Assembly (NCBI RefSeq): GCF_030656255.1
Contig: NZ_JAUSOE010000036.1
Coordinates: forward strand, 26,022 to 90,021
Origin: Brevundimonas sp.
GTDB lineage: Bacteria > Pseudomonadota > Alphaproteobacteria > Caulobacterales > Caulobacteraceae
DNA: 64,000 bases
Reading direction: 5' to 3'
A program made the position numbers and the translations under genes. Under the pieces are notes generated by a model. That model made no database searches. It was not told the DNA's origin and worked only from the letters and a program-made list of their open reading frames with translations. Positions 16,652 to 25,293 of this stretch are shown one piece after another. The stretch's first letter is position 1; the number at the start of each line of letters is the position of its first letter.

Positions 16652-17167
16652 TCAATCCGCCACTTCCCCAATCAGCCACATCTCCCCCCACTCTTCAAAG
16701 GGAGGATCGAATGAGTCATCGCGCTGATAAGTATCGAACCCTCGAACTTCGAAGCCGTGTGGGATGCTCAAATTCCAGCGGGCAACCCGTTCTGAATCCG
16801 GCCGAGCGACCCTTTTGAAGTCGTCCGAGTTCCGGCTGCAGAAGGAAGCAAAATACTCAGGTTTGAAGAAGAGGCAGATCTCGCTCTGAAACAAATCCGG
16901 ATAGCCCAGGATCACCACAACACGCGTATCCTGGAGCGACTTGGGCTTCAAACTCGCCAGTCTTCTACTGGCATCGATCATTATCTGGGCGCAGATCGCC
17001 TGAAAACGAGGTCTGGCCGAGGCGCCCGACACCAAACCCGCTGGCACGGGTATTTTCCAATGGAAATATCCCATGCCCGAATGGGGCTCGGTCGGAAATT
17101 GAATGGCTTCCAATTCCCGACGAAGTTTCCTGGTCACTCGAACGGCGTCATATCGCTCTCGACCCAC
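16652..17167 (-). CDS. DUF3916-like protein, probably acquired
   Basis: A 171-residue protein from a GTG at 17167 (GTG GGT CGA), with GAGG about nine bases upstream and 11 bases after the hemJ stop. Landmarks are MGYFHWKIPVPAGLV, ICAQIMIDASRRLASLKP, VVVILGYPDLFQSEICLFF, EYFASFCSRNSDDFKRV, NLSIPHGFEVRGFDTYQ and a closing EEWGEMWLIGEV. These resemble DUF3916, a family without known function. The gene has more A/T than its neighbours: two 60-base lines inside it (16861 and 16921) are 48% and 55% GC. It interrupts the rho-hem block, which suggests insertion by transfer. The start is uncertain; another GTG lies at 17143. Confidence 0.7.
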   Translation of the reverse strand: MGRERYDAVRVTRKLRRELEAIQFPTEPHSGMGYFHWKIPVPAGLVSGASARPRFQAICAQIMIDASRRLASLKPKSLQDTRVVVILGYPDLFQSEICLFFKPEYFASFCSRNSDDFKRVARPDSERVARWNLSIPHGFEVRGFDTYQRDDSFDPPFEEWGEMWLIGEVAD

Positions 17168-17178
17168 GCCTAACCGCC

Positions 17179-17646
17179 TCACCCGAAGGTCCACTCCGTC
17201 GTCACCGACAGCACCATGACGATGGCCAGGACGAACGGGACCTCGTTCGTCATCCGCCAGAACTTGCCGGAATATTTCGACGTCCCCGCAGCGATCTTCT
17301 TGCGCTGCGCCGCCAGGAAGCCGTGCCAGCCACTGAGCAGGAAGACCCCGACCAGTTTGGCGACCATCCACGGCTCGGCCAAAAACGCAGCCCCCCGCGC
17401 CGAGACGTCGATATGGATCAGCCACAGGCCGAAGCCCCAGGCCAGGATCATGGCCGGGTTGACGATGATGCGCAGCAGCCGGGACTGCCACAGCCTCAAC
17501 AGCGCTTGCATTTCGCTGCGTAGGGGCTCGGGCTTGGCGTTCTGTTCGGCGTCATAGGCATAGAGCCGCGGCAGGAACAGCAGCCCGGCCATCCAGGCGA
17601 TCACCGCCAGAATGTGCAGGCCACGCGCGAGGTCATAGGGGTTCAT
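17179..17646 (-). CDS. hemJ: Protoporphyrinogen oxidase HemJ
   Basis: A 155-residue membrane protein with four hydrophobic segments. HILAVIAWMAGLLFLPRLYAY carries the conserved His; RLLRIIVNPAMILAWGFGLWL, WMVAKLVGVFLLSGWHGFLA and a C-terminal membrane helix follow. HemJ oxidises protoporphyrinogen IX to protoporphyrin IX, the step before ferrochelatase, and the gene overlaps hemH by four bases (ATGA). The ATG at 17646 was chosen over 17685 because family members start MNPYDLARGLHI-like. Confidence 0.93.
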   Translation of the reverse strand: MNPYDLARGLHILAVIAWMAGLLFLPRLYAYDAEQNAKPEPLRSEMQALLRLWQSRLLRIIVNPAMILAWGFGLWLIHIDVSARGAAFLAEPWMVAKLVGVFLLSGWHGFLAAQRKKIAAGTSKYSGKFWRMTNEVPFVLAIVMVLSVTTEWTFG

Positions 17647-18704
17647 GCCGCATCCTTGCGCTGACGATAGGGGCAGGCCTTCCAATCCGCCTTGCAGCCC
17701 GGCCCAAAGGGCGCGACGCCAGTCCGCCCCAAGGCGCCGACCGTCGCATCGGCCAGGGCGTCGATGAACAGCGGCGCCGTCCCGACGGCCGGCGCCCTCA
17801 AATACAAACTGACCCCTTTTTCGTGGGCCAGTTCACCGTATTCGATATCCAGTTCGACCAGGGTCTCGATATGTTCGGAGACGAAGGCGATGGGGGTGAT
17901 CACGACCCCGACCCCGTCCCGACCGGCCTGTTCGATGGCCTCGGGCGTCGACGGGCCCAGCCATTTCATCGGCCCGACGCGGCTCTGGTAGCAGAGGGCG
18001 TGATCGATCGGCCCCCGGTCGCGTTCGATAGCGGCGACCACGGCGGCCACGGTCGTCTCGACCTGTTCCTGATAGGGGTCGCCCTTGCCGCTCACCAGTT
18101 TCTCGGGGATGCCGTGGGCGGAAAACAGCACCCGAACCGGTCCCTCCCCCGCCTCGTCCAGCTTCGCTCCGATGGCCTGGGCCTGGGCCTCGACCCAGCC
18201 GTCGGCGCGGGGATAGCAGCAGACGGCCCGACTGACGCCGGACCCGGCATAGGTCTCGTTCCAGACCTTCAGCGAGGACTGGGTCGTGGTGGTCGAGAAC
18301 TGCGGATACAGCGGCAGCAGCACCACTTCATCGGGCCCGAAGGCCGCCACATCCACCGCAGTCTCTTCCGTAAACGGATGCCAGTACCGCATGGCGATGA
18401 AGACACGCACCTCATCCCCGCCAAGGCGCCCGTTCAGAACCGCCTCCAGGGCCTCAGCCTGGCGGCGGGTGCCGGGCAACAGCGGCGAACCACCCCCCAT
18501 CAGGGCGTAGTTGGCCTGGGCGCTGGTCTCTCGCCGGCTGGAGATCAGCTTGGCCAGGGGCGTTCGCGCAAATCCCGGCAGGCCGATGATGGCCGGATCA
18601 TTGAACAGATTGAACAGGAAAGGCTTCACCGAGGCCTGATCATCCGGTCCGCCCAGATTGAACAGCACCACCGCGATACGGCGACCTTGCGAGGTTTGGG
18701 TCAT
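17643..18704 (-). CDS. hemH: Ferrochelatase
   Basis: A 353-residue enzyme that inserts ferrous iron into protoporphyrin IX, the last step of heme synthesis. Landmarks are VVLFNLGGPDDQASVKPFLFNLFNDPAIIGLP, FIAMRYWHPFTEE, VLLPLYPQFSTTTTQSS, VLFSAHGIPEKLV (catalytic His) and CYQSRVGPMKWLGPSTP. The ATG at 18704 overlaps the hemE stop (ATGA); the longer frame to 18788 runs into hemE. It forms a tightly coupled hemE-hemH-hemJ unit reading away from the origin. Confidence 0.96.
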   Translation of the reverse strand: MTQTSQGRRIAVVLFNLGGPDDQASVKPFLFNLFNDPAIIGLPGFARTPLAKLISSRRETSAQANYALMGGGSPLLPGTRRQAEALEAVLNGRLGGDEVRVFIAMRYWHPFTEETAVDVAAFGPDEVVLLPLYPQFSTTTTQSSLKVWNETYAGSGVSRAVCCYPRADGWVEAQAQAIGAKLDEAGEGPVRVLFSAHGIPEKLVSGKGDPYQEQVETTVAAVVAAIERDRGPIDHALCYQSRVGPMKWLGPSTPEAIEQAGRDGVGVVITPIAFVSEHIETLVELDIEYGELAHEKGVSLYLRAPAVGTAPLFIDALADATVGALGRTGVAPFGPGCKADWKACPYRQRKDAA

Positions 18705-19759
18705 TGCGCGCCGATCCTCTTCAGAACCCGTTCGACATGGTCGATGGGCACGTCCGGCAATATGCCATGACCCAGGTTGAACACCCACGGCCCCTGGCCC
18801 CAGGCCTCCATCAGCTGATCCACCCGGCGGTCCAGCAATTCGCCCCCGGCGCGCAGCAACAGGGGGTCCAGGGCGCCCTGGATCGGCTTGATCTGCTGCA
18901 CCCGTTTGCCGACCTCCAGCGGACAGGCGGTGTCCAGGGCGACGGCGTCGACCTCAACCTCCTGCGCATACCGCTCTGCAAGCGCCGCAGAGCCCCGAGG
19001 GAAGCCGATCAGGGGCACGGTGACACCCAGCTCCCGGGTGCGCTTCACAAGCGCCTGGTGGGGCTTCAGGACCAGTCTTTCGAACAGGTCGTCCGGCAGA
19101 CCCTCGGCCCAGCTCTCGAAGATCTTCAACACCTGGGCGCCGGCGTCGGCCTGCATCTTCAGATACCGCGCCGTGGCCTCGACCAGAACCTCCAGCGTCT
19201 CGTCCACCCGCTTGGGATCGGCATAGGCGTAGGTCCGGGCCTGGGCGCGCTCGCCCTTGCCGATGGTCCGGTGCTCGCCGTCCAGCATATAGGTGGCCAC
19301 CGTCCAGGGCGCGCCGGCGAAACCGATCAGGGCGCGTTCCGGCTCCAGGGCCTTGCGCACGATCGACAGGGTCTCGCCCACGGCCGACAGATGCGCGCCG
19401 GCGTCGGGCGCCAGTTCCGCCATCCGGCCGGGGATCGGCATTTCGCCCAGCCGAGGCCCCTCGCCGGTCTCGAACCAGACGTCCTGACCCAGGGCGCGCG
19501 GGATCAGCAGAATGTCCGCAAACACGATGGCCGCGTCGAAGCCGAACCGACGCATCGGCTGAAGCGTCGCCTCAGCCGCCATCTCGGGGTTCAGGCAAAA
19601 GGCGATGAAGTCCGGCGCCTCGGCCCTGAGCCGACGATACTCGGGCAGATACCGGCCCGCCTGGCGCATGAACCAGACCGGCGGGCGCTCCAATCTCTCT
19701 CCCCGAAGAGCCCGGATCATCATCGGCGTCTGAGCGGGGTTCGGGGTCTGATCGGTCAT
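18701..19759 (-). CDS. hemE: Uroporphyrinogen decarboxylase
   Basis: A 352-residue enzyme converting uroporphyrinogen III to coproporphyrinogen III. It has the signature PPVWFMRQAGRYLPEYR near residue 27, the catalytic Asp of FADILLIP, GFAGAPWTVATYML, and VFNLGHGILPDVP near the end. It is the first gene leftward of the putative origin; in Caulobacter hemE likewise borders the origin and its promoter lies within it. Confidence 0.97.
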   Translation of the reverse strand: MTDQTPNPAQTPMMIRALRGERLERPPVWFMRQAGRYLPEYRRLRAEAPDFIAFCLNPEMAAEATLQPMRRFGFDAAIVFADILLIPRALGQDVWFETGEGPRLGEMPIPGRMAELAPDAGAHLSAVGETLSIVRKALEPERALIGFAGAPWTVATYMLDGEHRTIGKGERAQARTYAYADPKRVDETLEVLVEATARYLKMQADAGAQVLKIFESWAEGLPDDLFERLVLKPHQALVKRTRELGVTVPLIGFPRGSAALAERYAQEVEVDAVALDTACPLEVGKRVQQIKPIQGALDPLLLRAGGELLDRRVDQLMEAWGQGPWVFNLGHGILPDVPIDHVERVLKRIGAQ

Positions 19760-19790
19760 GCAGGACGATTAAGGTCACAGCCCCCCGCTC

Positions 19791-19824
19791 TCAATCCCTA
19801 ATCAGATTAAGAATTAAAAGATTC
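19791..19824. other. AT-rich tract in the origin, possible unwinding region
   Basis: TCAATCCCTAATCAGATTAA and the following GAATTAAAAGATTC are far richer in A/T than anything nearby and end in a GANTC site (19820-19824). Two TTAA motifs sit three bases apart (19807 and 19814). This is the natural candidate for strand opening. Confidence 0.5.
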
Positions 19825-19954
19825 GAAGTGGCAGGTAGGGCGGTGGAACGGCGGGGATGGTTTGGCGGTCGTCGGCGGAACAAAAGCGGATATCCACGAC
19901 ACACCATGGCTTAACGGGGATGTCGAACAGCCCTATCCCGGCGGTGGACAATCC

Positions 19955-19970
19955 CTAATGAAACCTTAAC
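19955..19970 (+). promoter_or_regulatory. CtrA-type binding site 1 in the origin
   Basis: CTAATGAAACCTTAAC fits the CtrA consensus TTAA-N7-TTAAC with one change (CTAA). In Caulobacter CtrA binds such sites to silence the origin in swarmer cells. Confidence 0.6.
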
Positions 19971-20017
19971 GCCCAAGGCTTTGCGGGGGTCTGAGGCTGT
20001 GAACGGGGTTAAGCGTC

Positions 20018-20033
20018 GTTAACCTTCCATTAG
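20018..20033 (-). promoter_or_regulatory. CtrA-type binding site 2 in the origin, opposite orientation
   Basis: On the minus strand CTAATGGAAGGTTAAC has the same CTAA-N7-TTAAC form as site 1, including TG right after CTAA. It directly precedes the DnaA box at 20036, so CtrA and DnaA could compete here. An extra TTAA lies at 20009. Confidence 0.55.
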
Positions 20034-20035
20034 GA

Positions 20036-20044
20036 TTTTCCACA
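20036..20044 (+). promoter_or_regulatory. DnaA box in the origin
   Basis: TTTTCCACA fits the consensus TTWTNCACA. It is the best DnaA box in the interval and adjoins a CtrA-type site. Confidence 0.65.
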
Positions 20045-20209
20045 GCCGAGCCGAAACCGGTTGTCCGCCTTGGGACGAACCGCTGTCGAACCGACGCCGC
20101 CGTCCACCGTCATCCCCGCTCGCGACCGCGCCTATGACCCGCTAAGGAGAACGGCGCCCCGACGGTCCCTCGCCGTCCCCCATTTTTCAACAGGGAGTCG
20201 ACAGACCGA

Positions 20210-21091
20210 ATGAGCCCCGCGCGACCCTCCGGCGCCCGTCCCGGCCCCACCCGTCTGGCCACCTATTTTCACGTCCATCTGGTCTCGGATTCGACCGGTG
20301 AGACCTTGAACGCCATGGCCAAGGCGGTGACGGCCCGCTTCGACGGCGTCATTCCGATCGAACACATCTACGCCCTGGTCCGGTCCGAGAAGCAGATGGA
20401 GCGTGTCCTGCAGGAGGTAGAGGCGGCGCCCGGCGTGGTTCTGCATACTTTGGTGGACCGTGATCTGCGTGAACAGCTGGAGGACGGCTGCCGGCGGCTG
20501 GACATGCCCCAGATCGGCGCCCTGGATCCCCTGGTCGGGGCCATGTCCCGCTATCTGGGCGCGGCTCTGTCGACGCGGGTGGGCGCACAACACGCTCTGG
20601 ATCACGACTATTTCAACCGCATCGCCGCCCTGGACTTCGCCATGGCCTATGACGACGGGCAGGGGTCGCTGGAACAGCTGGAGGGCGCCGACGTCGTCCT
20701 GTGCGGCGTCAGCCGGACGTCCAAGACCCCCACCTGCATCTATCTGGCCCACCGCGGCATCCGCGCCGCAAACGTGCCCTTGGTGCCGGGCCAGGAGGAC
20801 GGCGAACGGCTGACCAAGCTGAAGAACCCTCTGGTCATCGGCCTGACCGTTTCGCCCGACCGTCTGGTCCAGATCCGCCGCAACCGGATCGACAATCTGA
20901 ACGCCAGCCAATCCTCCAACTATACCGACCAGGACGCCGTCCGCGACGAGACCATCAAGGCCAAACGCGCCTTCGCCCGGCGCGGCTGGCCCACCATCGA
21001 CGTCACCCGTCGCTCGGTGGAGGAGACGGCGGCCGCCATCACCAACCTGCTAAGCGAGCATCGCAACCACAAGATCGGGACAAGCTGGTAA
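20210..21091 (+). CDS. ppsR: Pyruvate, water dikinase regulatory protein (kinase-pyrophosphorylase, DUF299)
   Basis: A 293-residue protein: FHVHLVSDSTGETLNAMAKAV near the start, the P-loop-like GVSRTSKTPT near residue 167, and IDVTRRSVEETAAAI at the C-terminus. DUF299 enzymes phosphorylate and dephosphorylate PpsA or PPDK, using ADP and phosphate. In alphaproteobacteria this gene (RP001 in Rickettsia) borders the origin, which supports the origin assignment. It starts a run of genes with no gaps (TAA-ATG junction with maf). Which target it controls (PpsA or PPDK) cannot be told here. Confidence 0.92.
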   Translation: MSPARPSGARPGPTRLATYFHVHLVSDSTGETLNAMAKAVTARFDGVIPIEHIYALVRSEKQMERVLQEVEAAPGVVLHTLVDRDLREQLEDGCRRLDMPQIGALDPLVGAMSRYLGAALSTRVGAQHALDHDYFNRIAALDFAMAYDDGQGSLEQLEGADVVLCGVSRTSKTPTCIYLAHRGIRAANVPLVPGQEDGERLTKLKNPLVIGLTVSPDRLVQIRRNRIDNLNASQSSNYTDQDAVRDETIKAKRAFARRGWPTIDVTRRSVEETAAAITNLLSEHRNHKIGTSW

Positions 21092-21691
21092 ATGCCTGAG
21101 CGCGAACCCCTCATCCTGGCGTCAAAGAGCGCCGCCCGCCGCGCCATGCTGGAAAACGCCGGCGTTCCGTTCGAGGTCCGCGTCGCCGGGGTGGACGAGG
21201 AGGCGATCAAGGCCGTTTCGACCGACCTTGACCCCGCCGCCCTCGCCGTCCGCCTCGCCGAGGCCAAGGCTCTGGCCGTGTCGCGCGACGATGCGGCCGC
21301 CTGGGTGCTGGGCTCGGACCAGACCCTGGCTTTCGACGGCGGACTGATTTCCAAGGCGAAATCGCTGGAGGCCGCGCGCGACCGGCTGAAATCCATGCGT
21401 GGCCGCACCCACCACCTCCATTCGGGCGCCGCACTGGCCGTTAAGGGCGAGATCGTCTGGTCCGGTGTCGATACGGTCGAGATGCGGATGCGCGACTTTT
21501 CCGACGCCTTCCTCGACGCCTATCTGGCGGCCGAGGGCGAGGCCATGCTGTCCTGCGTCGGATCCTACCGGCTGGAGGGGATGGGATCGCAACTGTTCGA
21601 GGCGATCAACGGCGACTATTTCACTGTCCTGGGCCTGCCTCTTTGGCCGGTGCTGACCGAATTGCGTCGCGCGGGAGTTCTCACGGCATGA
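21092..21691 (+). CDS. maf: Maf-type nucleoside triphosphate pyrophosphatase
   Basis: A 199-residue protein with the Maf signature: LILASKSAARRAMLENAGVPFEV at the N-terminus, LGSDQTLAF with the catalytic Asp near residue 70, and a KSLEAARDRLKSMRGRTHHLHSGAAL segment. Maf proteins hydrolyse non-canonical or canonical NTPs to NMPs and are linked to septum control and to nucleotide-pool cleaning. The stop overlaps the aroE start by ATGA. Substrate class cannot be told from sequence. Confidence 0.92.
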   Translation: MPEREPLILASKSAARRAMLENAGVPFEVRVAGVDEEAIKAVSTDLDPAALAVRLAEAKALAVSRDDAAAWVLGSDQTLAFDGGLISKAKSLEAARDRLKSMRGRTHHLHSGAALAVKGEIVWSGVDTVEMRMRDFSDAFLDAYLAAEGEAMLSCVGSYRLEGMGSQLFEAINGDYFTVLGLPLWPVLTELRRAGVLTA

Positions 21692-22518
21692 GCGGTCATC
21701 GCATCACGGGCGCGGCCTTGGTCGCCGGGATCGCCGGCAATCCGGTGGCTCATTCGCTCAGCCCTGTCATCCACAACGCCTGGCTGGCGGCCGGCGACAT
21801 CGACGGTGCCTATGTGCCCTTCGCCCCCGCCGATGCGGCGGGGTTCGATGCACTGGTGGCCGCCGGTCGGGCCGGGCTGATCACCGGGCTGAACGTCACC
21901 GCGCCGTTCAAGGAACAGGCTTTCGCCCTGGCCGATGCGGCGACGGCGGCGGCTAAACTGACGTCTTCGGCCAATATCCTGACCTTTGAGGCCGGCCGGG
22001 TTCTGGCCGACAGTTCCGACGGCGTCGGCCTGATGCGGGGTCTGAAGGAACAGGCGCCGGACTTGAACCTCGACGGCAAGCCGGTCGTCGTCCTCGGAGC
22101 AGGCGGGGCGGCGCGGGCTGGCTCCGGCGCCCTGGTCGAGGCCGGCGCCCAGGTGCGGATCGTCAACCGATCGGCCGACCGGGCCTTGGCCCTGGCCGCT
22201 GACTTGGGTCCTTCAGTCCAGGTCCTGTCGGGCCCTGAGGCTTTTGACGGCGCGGTTCTGGTGATCAACGCCCTCAGCGTCCAGCCGGATGTGGATTTCG
22301 ACGCCGTCGCGCCGGGCACGGTGATGATGGACATGACCTACAAACCCCTGGCCACGCCCTTCCTGACGGCGGCGCGGGCGCGGGGCCTGCCGACGGTGGA
22401 CGGTCTGTCGATGCTGATCGGCCAGGCGGCGCCCTCGTTCCAGGCCCTGTTCCGCCGCCCGCCGCCGCCGCTGGACCTGCGCGCCCTGTTGACGGCGCAT
22501 CTGGGCGAAACGGCATGA
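21688..22518 (+). CDS. aroE: Shikimate dehydrogenase
   Basis: A 276-residue NADP-dependent enzyme that reduces 3-dehydroshikimate. It has [17 protein letters not shown] near the N-terminus, [11 protein letters not shown] with the catalytic Lys, SSDGVG with the Asp, the dinucleotide fold [16 protein letters not shown] and the C-terminal [13 protein letters not shown]. The start at 21688 overlaps the maf stop; the longer frame from 21643 is inside maf. The family usually has NTDG where SSDG stands here, a small departure. Confidence 0.93.
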   Translation: MSGHRITGAALVAGIAGNPVAHSLSPVIHNAWLAAGDIDGAYVPFAPADAAGFDALVAAGRAGLITGLNVTAPFKEQAFALADAATAAAKLTSSANILTFEAGRVLADSSDGVGLMRGLKEQAPDLNLDGKPVVVLGAGGAARAGSGALVEAGAQVRIVNRSADRALALAADLGPSVQVLSGPEAFDGAVLVINALSVQPDVDFDAVAPGTVMMDMTYKPLATPFLTAARARGLPTVDGLSMLIGQAAPSFQALFRRPPPPLDLRALLTAHLGETA

Positions 22519-23165
22519 TCCTGCTGGGTCTCACCGGCTCCATCGGCATGGGCAAGTCGACGACGACCGCCATGTTCGCCGGCCTGGGCGCCCTGGTCTG
22601 GAACGCCGACGACGCCGTGCATCAGCTCTATGCGCCCGGCGGCGCGGCCGTCGAACCGGTCGGCGCCGCCTTTCCTGGCGTGATCGTGGATGGGGCCGTC
22701 GACCGTACCCGCCTGGCCGAGGCCCTGGGTCGGGACGAAACCGCCTTCCGCCGGCTGGAATCCATCGTCCACCCGCTGGTGGCCCAGGGCCGGGCCGCTG
22801 ATTTGGAGGCGGCGCGGGCGGCAGGCGTGAAATTGGCGGTCCTCGACATTCCCCTGCTGTTCGAAACCGGCGGCGACGCCCATGTGGACGCCGTGGTCGT
22901 GGTCACCGCCGACCCGGCGATCCAGGCCGAACGGGTCCTGGCCCGCCCGGGCATGACCCGCGACCGGTTCGAGGCTATCCTGGCCCGCCAACTGCCCGAC
23001 GCCGAAAAACGCGCCCGCGCCGATTTCGTCATCGATACGGGCCGTGGGCTCGAGGCCGCTCGCGCCGAGGTCGCCGCCGTGGTCGAGACCGTGCTGGATC
23101 CGGCGTGGATATCTCCGCGTCACGGCAAAGCCGGTCTTCCGCAAAGCGACGAACGACTCCATTAA
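22515..23165 (+). CDS. coaE: Dephospho-CoA kinase
   Basis: A 216-residue P-loop kinase for the last step of coenzyme A synthesis. The P-loop GSIGMGKS is at 8-15, [15 protein letters not shown] follows near residue 33, LESIVHPLV near 76, [15 protein letters not shown] near 103, and the lid segment [27 protein letters not shown] near 138. Its ATG overlaps the aroE stop by four bases. The order maf-aroE-coaE-dnaQ beside the origin is common in alphaproteobacteria. Confidence 0.95.
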   Translation: MILLGLTGSIGMGKSTTTAMFAGLGALVWNADDAVHQLYAPGGAAVEPVGAAFPGVIVDGAVDRTRLAEALGRDETAFRRLESIVHPLVAQGRAADLEAARAAGVKLAVLDIPLLFETGGDAHVDAVVVVTADPAIQAERVLARPGMTRDRFEAILARQLPDAEKRARADFVIDTGRGLEAARAEVAAVVETVLDPAWISPRHGKAGLPQSDERLH

Positions 23166-23171
23166 GGGCCC

Positions 23172-23897
23172 ATGGCCCGCGAGATTGTTCTGGATACCGA
23201 AACCACCGGCTTCGACCCCAAGACGGGCGACCGGCTGATCGAGGTCGGCTGTATCGAGATTCAGGATCTGCTGCCGACCGGCCGCACCTTCCACCGGTTC
23301 GTCAATCCTGAGCGGACCATTCCGCCGGACGCGATCCGGGTGCATGGCATCACCGACGACAAGGTGAAGGACGCCCCGAAATTCCACCAGATCGCCGACG
23401 ACCTGATCGAATTCATCGGCGACGCGCCGATGATCGCCCACAACGCCGCCTTCGACCGCAACTTCATCGATTTCGAATACAAGTTGTGCGGCCGGCCGAT
23501 CACCGGCGAGGCGCGCTGGATCGACACCCTGAAGCTGGCCCAGGCCCGGTTTCCGGGCATGCCCAACTCGCTGGACGCCCTGTGCAAACGGTTCAAGGTG
23601 TCGCTGGTCGAACGCACCCTGCACGGCGCCCTGATCGACGCCCGTCTGCTGGCCGAGGTCTATCTGGAGCTTCGCGGCGGCAAGGAGCGGGTGCTGGACC
23701 TGTCGGCCGCCCCGGTCGCGGGCCGTTCGGCGGCCGGGATCACCCAGACCGCCGTCTATGGCGCCCGGCCCCAGCCGCTGACGCTCCGTTCAACCCCGGA
23801 AGAACAAGCCGCCCACATCGCCTTCCTGGCCCAGACCCTGAAGGATCATTCCCTGTGGGACTCCTATGGGGTCAAGATCGCGGAAGACGCGGCCTGA
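23172..23897 (+). CDS. dnaQ: DNA polymerase III epsilon subunit (proofreading exonuclease)
   Basis: A 241-residue DEDDh exonuclease. ExoI is LDTETTGFDP (D8, E10), ExoII contains MIAHNAAFDRNFIDFE and ExoIII is HGALIDARLLAEVY. After residue about 180 a linker leads to a C-terminal helix (EEQAAHIAFLAQTLKDH) of the kind that binds the polymerase subunit. It corrects replication errors inside the core polymerase. It lies six bases after coaE and is followed by an intrinsic terminator. Confidence 0.96.
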   Translation: MAREIVLDTETTGFDPKTGDRLIEVGCIEIQDLLPTGRTFHRFVNPERTIPPDAIRVHGITDDKVKDAPKFHQIADDLIEFIGDAPMIAHNAAFDRNFIDFEYKLCGRPITGEARWIDTLKLAQARFPGMPNSLDALCKRFKVSLVERTLHGALIDARLLAEVYLELRGGKERVLDLSAAPVAGRSAAGITQTAVYGARPQPLTLRSTPEEQAAHIAFLAQTLKDHSLWDSYGVKIAEDAA

Positions 23898-23902
23898 GGG
23901 CA

Positions 23903-23935
23903 ATCTCTCCCTCCGCCTGCGGGGGAGGGAGATTT
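23903..23935 (+). terminator. Intrinsic terminator after dnaQ
   Basis: ATCT and CCCTCC pair with GGAGGG and AGAT (two unpaired bases on the left arm), followed by TTTAGTT. It lies six bases past the dnaQ stop, between convergent dnaQ and secB, and would end the ppsR-dnaQ transcript. Confidence 0.65.
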
Positions 23936-23943
23936 AGTTCGTC

Positions 23944-24462
23944 TTAGGCCTGGCCGGTCTCGACCGGCTGTTGGGCGATCTGCTGCTGGCGGGCGATATA
24001 GATGGCGGCGAAATCGATCGGGTCCAGCATGAAGGGCGGATAGAAGCCGCCGTCCGCCGTGGCGCGGGCGATGATCTCGCGGGCGAACGGGAACAGGTAA
24101 CGCGGGCATTCGATCAGCAGCAGGGGCTCGATGTCCTGCTCCTGGACATTGGCCAGCTGGAACAGGCCGCCATAGACCAGTTCGACATGGAAGACCGGCT
24201 GGTCTTCGTGACTGGCCTTGATCGACAGCTTCAGGTCCAGTTCGAACAGGCCGTCCGGACGCCCCTGGGCCGCCATTTCGACGCCTAGGTCGATGGCCGG
24301 CTTGCCGTCGATGCGCAGGGATTCCGGCGCGCGCGGGTTCTCGAACGAGAAGTCGCGGACATATTGCGCCAGGATGCGGAATCCGGGACCGGCGGGCTGG
24401 CCCTGCTGGGGCTGTGTCCCGTTCGGGGCGGCGGTGTCGGCGGGCGGAGCGGCGTCGGTCAT
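23944..24462 (-). CDS. secB: Protein-export chaperone SecB
   Basis: A 172-residue tetrameric chaperone that keeps preproteins unfolded and hands them to SecA. Landmarks are [85 protein letters not shown] and a C-terminal IYIARQQQ. The N-terminal 30 residues are Ala/Pro/Gln-rich and variable. In alphaproteobacteria secB usually lies opposite dnaQ, as here. Confidence 0.97.
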   Translation of the reverse strand: MTDAAPPADTAAPNGTQPQQGQPAGPGFRILAQYVRDFSFENPRAPESLRIDGKPAIDLGVEMAAQGRPDGLFELDLKLSIKASHEDQPVFHVELVYGGLFQLANVQEQDIEPLLLIECPRYLFPFAREIIARATADGGFYPPFMLDPIDFAAIYIARQQQIAQQPVETGQA

Positions 24463-24651
24463 GGGCGTCTTCGATTACGGAAAAGGGCCGATTGGGCCGG
24501 GAATAAGGCGCCGCGACTACCACGCCGAGACGCTTGGCCGCAACGTCGCTTGCTCGACAGGGGGCGCGCGCCGCCTTGCGTCCTCCTATATGAGACCCTA
24601 ATCGTCTCCGTGGCGCCTTCTCGCTCGCGCGCCGAAAGTCAGGAAGTCCCC

Positions 24652-25293
24652 TTGCCGGTCCAGTTCCAGATCGTGATCTTCGCCGTCATCGCGGCGATTG
24701 TCCTGTTCCAGCTCTATAATGTGCTGGGCAAAAGGGTCGGCCGTCAGCCGCAGGAGGACGCCAAGGTGCTCCCTTCGCCGCCGACCTCCACCCCGGACGC
24801 CGCCAAGACCCCGGCGCTGGACGCCGCGACCCTGGCCTCCATCGCCGGCCTGAAGGCGCGCGACCCGGCCTTCGACCCCAATCGTTTCGTCGAGGGCGCG
24901 CGTCAGGCCTATGAGACCATCGTACGCGGCTACGCCTCCGGTGATCGCGCGGCCCTGGCTCCCCTGCTGACCCCCAATGTCATGGCCTCGTTCGACGCCG
25001 GCATTGCGGCGCGCGAGACGCGCGGCGAGACCGAGACGGTCGAATTCCTCTTCCCGCCCCGCGCCGATCTGGAAGGCGCCACGGTTCAGGGCGATAAGGC
25101 CGTGGCCAAGGTCCGCTTCCTGGCCGAGCTGCGCAGCCGCGTGACCAAGGCCTCGGGTGAAACCGCTGATTCCGTCACGGGCGAGCCTCTGGTCGAGGAA
25201 CGCCGCACCGCCGAACACTGGACCTTCGAACGCACCCTGGGCGCCGCCGATCCCAACTGGGTCCTGGCCCGGGTCGAGCCGGCCAACGCCTGA
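24652..25293 (+). CDS. timA: Tim44/TimA-family protein
   Basis: A 213-residue protein with one N-terminal membrane helix (IVIFAVIAAIVLFQLYNVLG) and a C-terminal Tim44-like domain (FVEGARQAYETIVRGYASGDRAALAPLLTPNVMASFDA, then HWTFERTLGAADPNWVLARVE). Bacterial homologues are membrane-anchored with a cytoplasmic or periplasmic ligand-binding domain; their role is not settled. The TTG at 24652 is preceded by AGGAAG at good spacing; a GTG at 24610 is an alternative without a ribosome site. The ATG of mltA overlaps its stop. Confidence 0.85.
   Translation: MPVQFQIVIFAVIAAIVLFQLYNVLGKRVGRQPQEDAKVLPSPPTSTPDAAKTPALDAATLASIAGLKARDPAFDPNRFVEGARQAYETIVRGYASGDRAALAPLLTPNVMASFDAGIAARETRGETETVEFLFPPRADLEGATVQGDKAVAKVRFLAELRSRVTKASGETADSVTGEPLVEERRTAEHWTFERTLGAADPNWVLARVEPANA

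Larger units (their letters stand above)
19760..20209. other. Putative chromosome replication origin (hemE-ppsR interval)
   Basis: A 450-base interval without a protein gene, between hemE and the RP001/ppsR-type gene, which is the position of the Caulobacter origin. It contains an AT-rich tract (19791-19824), a DnaA box (20036-20044), a weaker DnaA-like ATATCCACG (19890-19898) and, on the other strand, TTGTCCACC (19951-19943), two CtrA-type sites in opposite orientation, several single TTAA half-sites and GANTC methylation sites at 19820 and 20195. Gene order and motif content agree, but initiation cannot be shown from sequence alone. Confidence 0.82.

Noticed and set aside
14984..16714. 576-residue open frame on the plus strand over rho
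   Set aside because: Antisense shadow of rho; His/Asp/Gln-rich with no family-like sequence.
17168..17491. N-terminal extension of the DUF3916 frame across hemJ
   Set aside because: The added part is the hemJ coding sequence read in another frame; only the part from 17167 resembles DUF3916.
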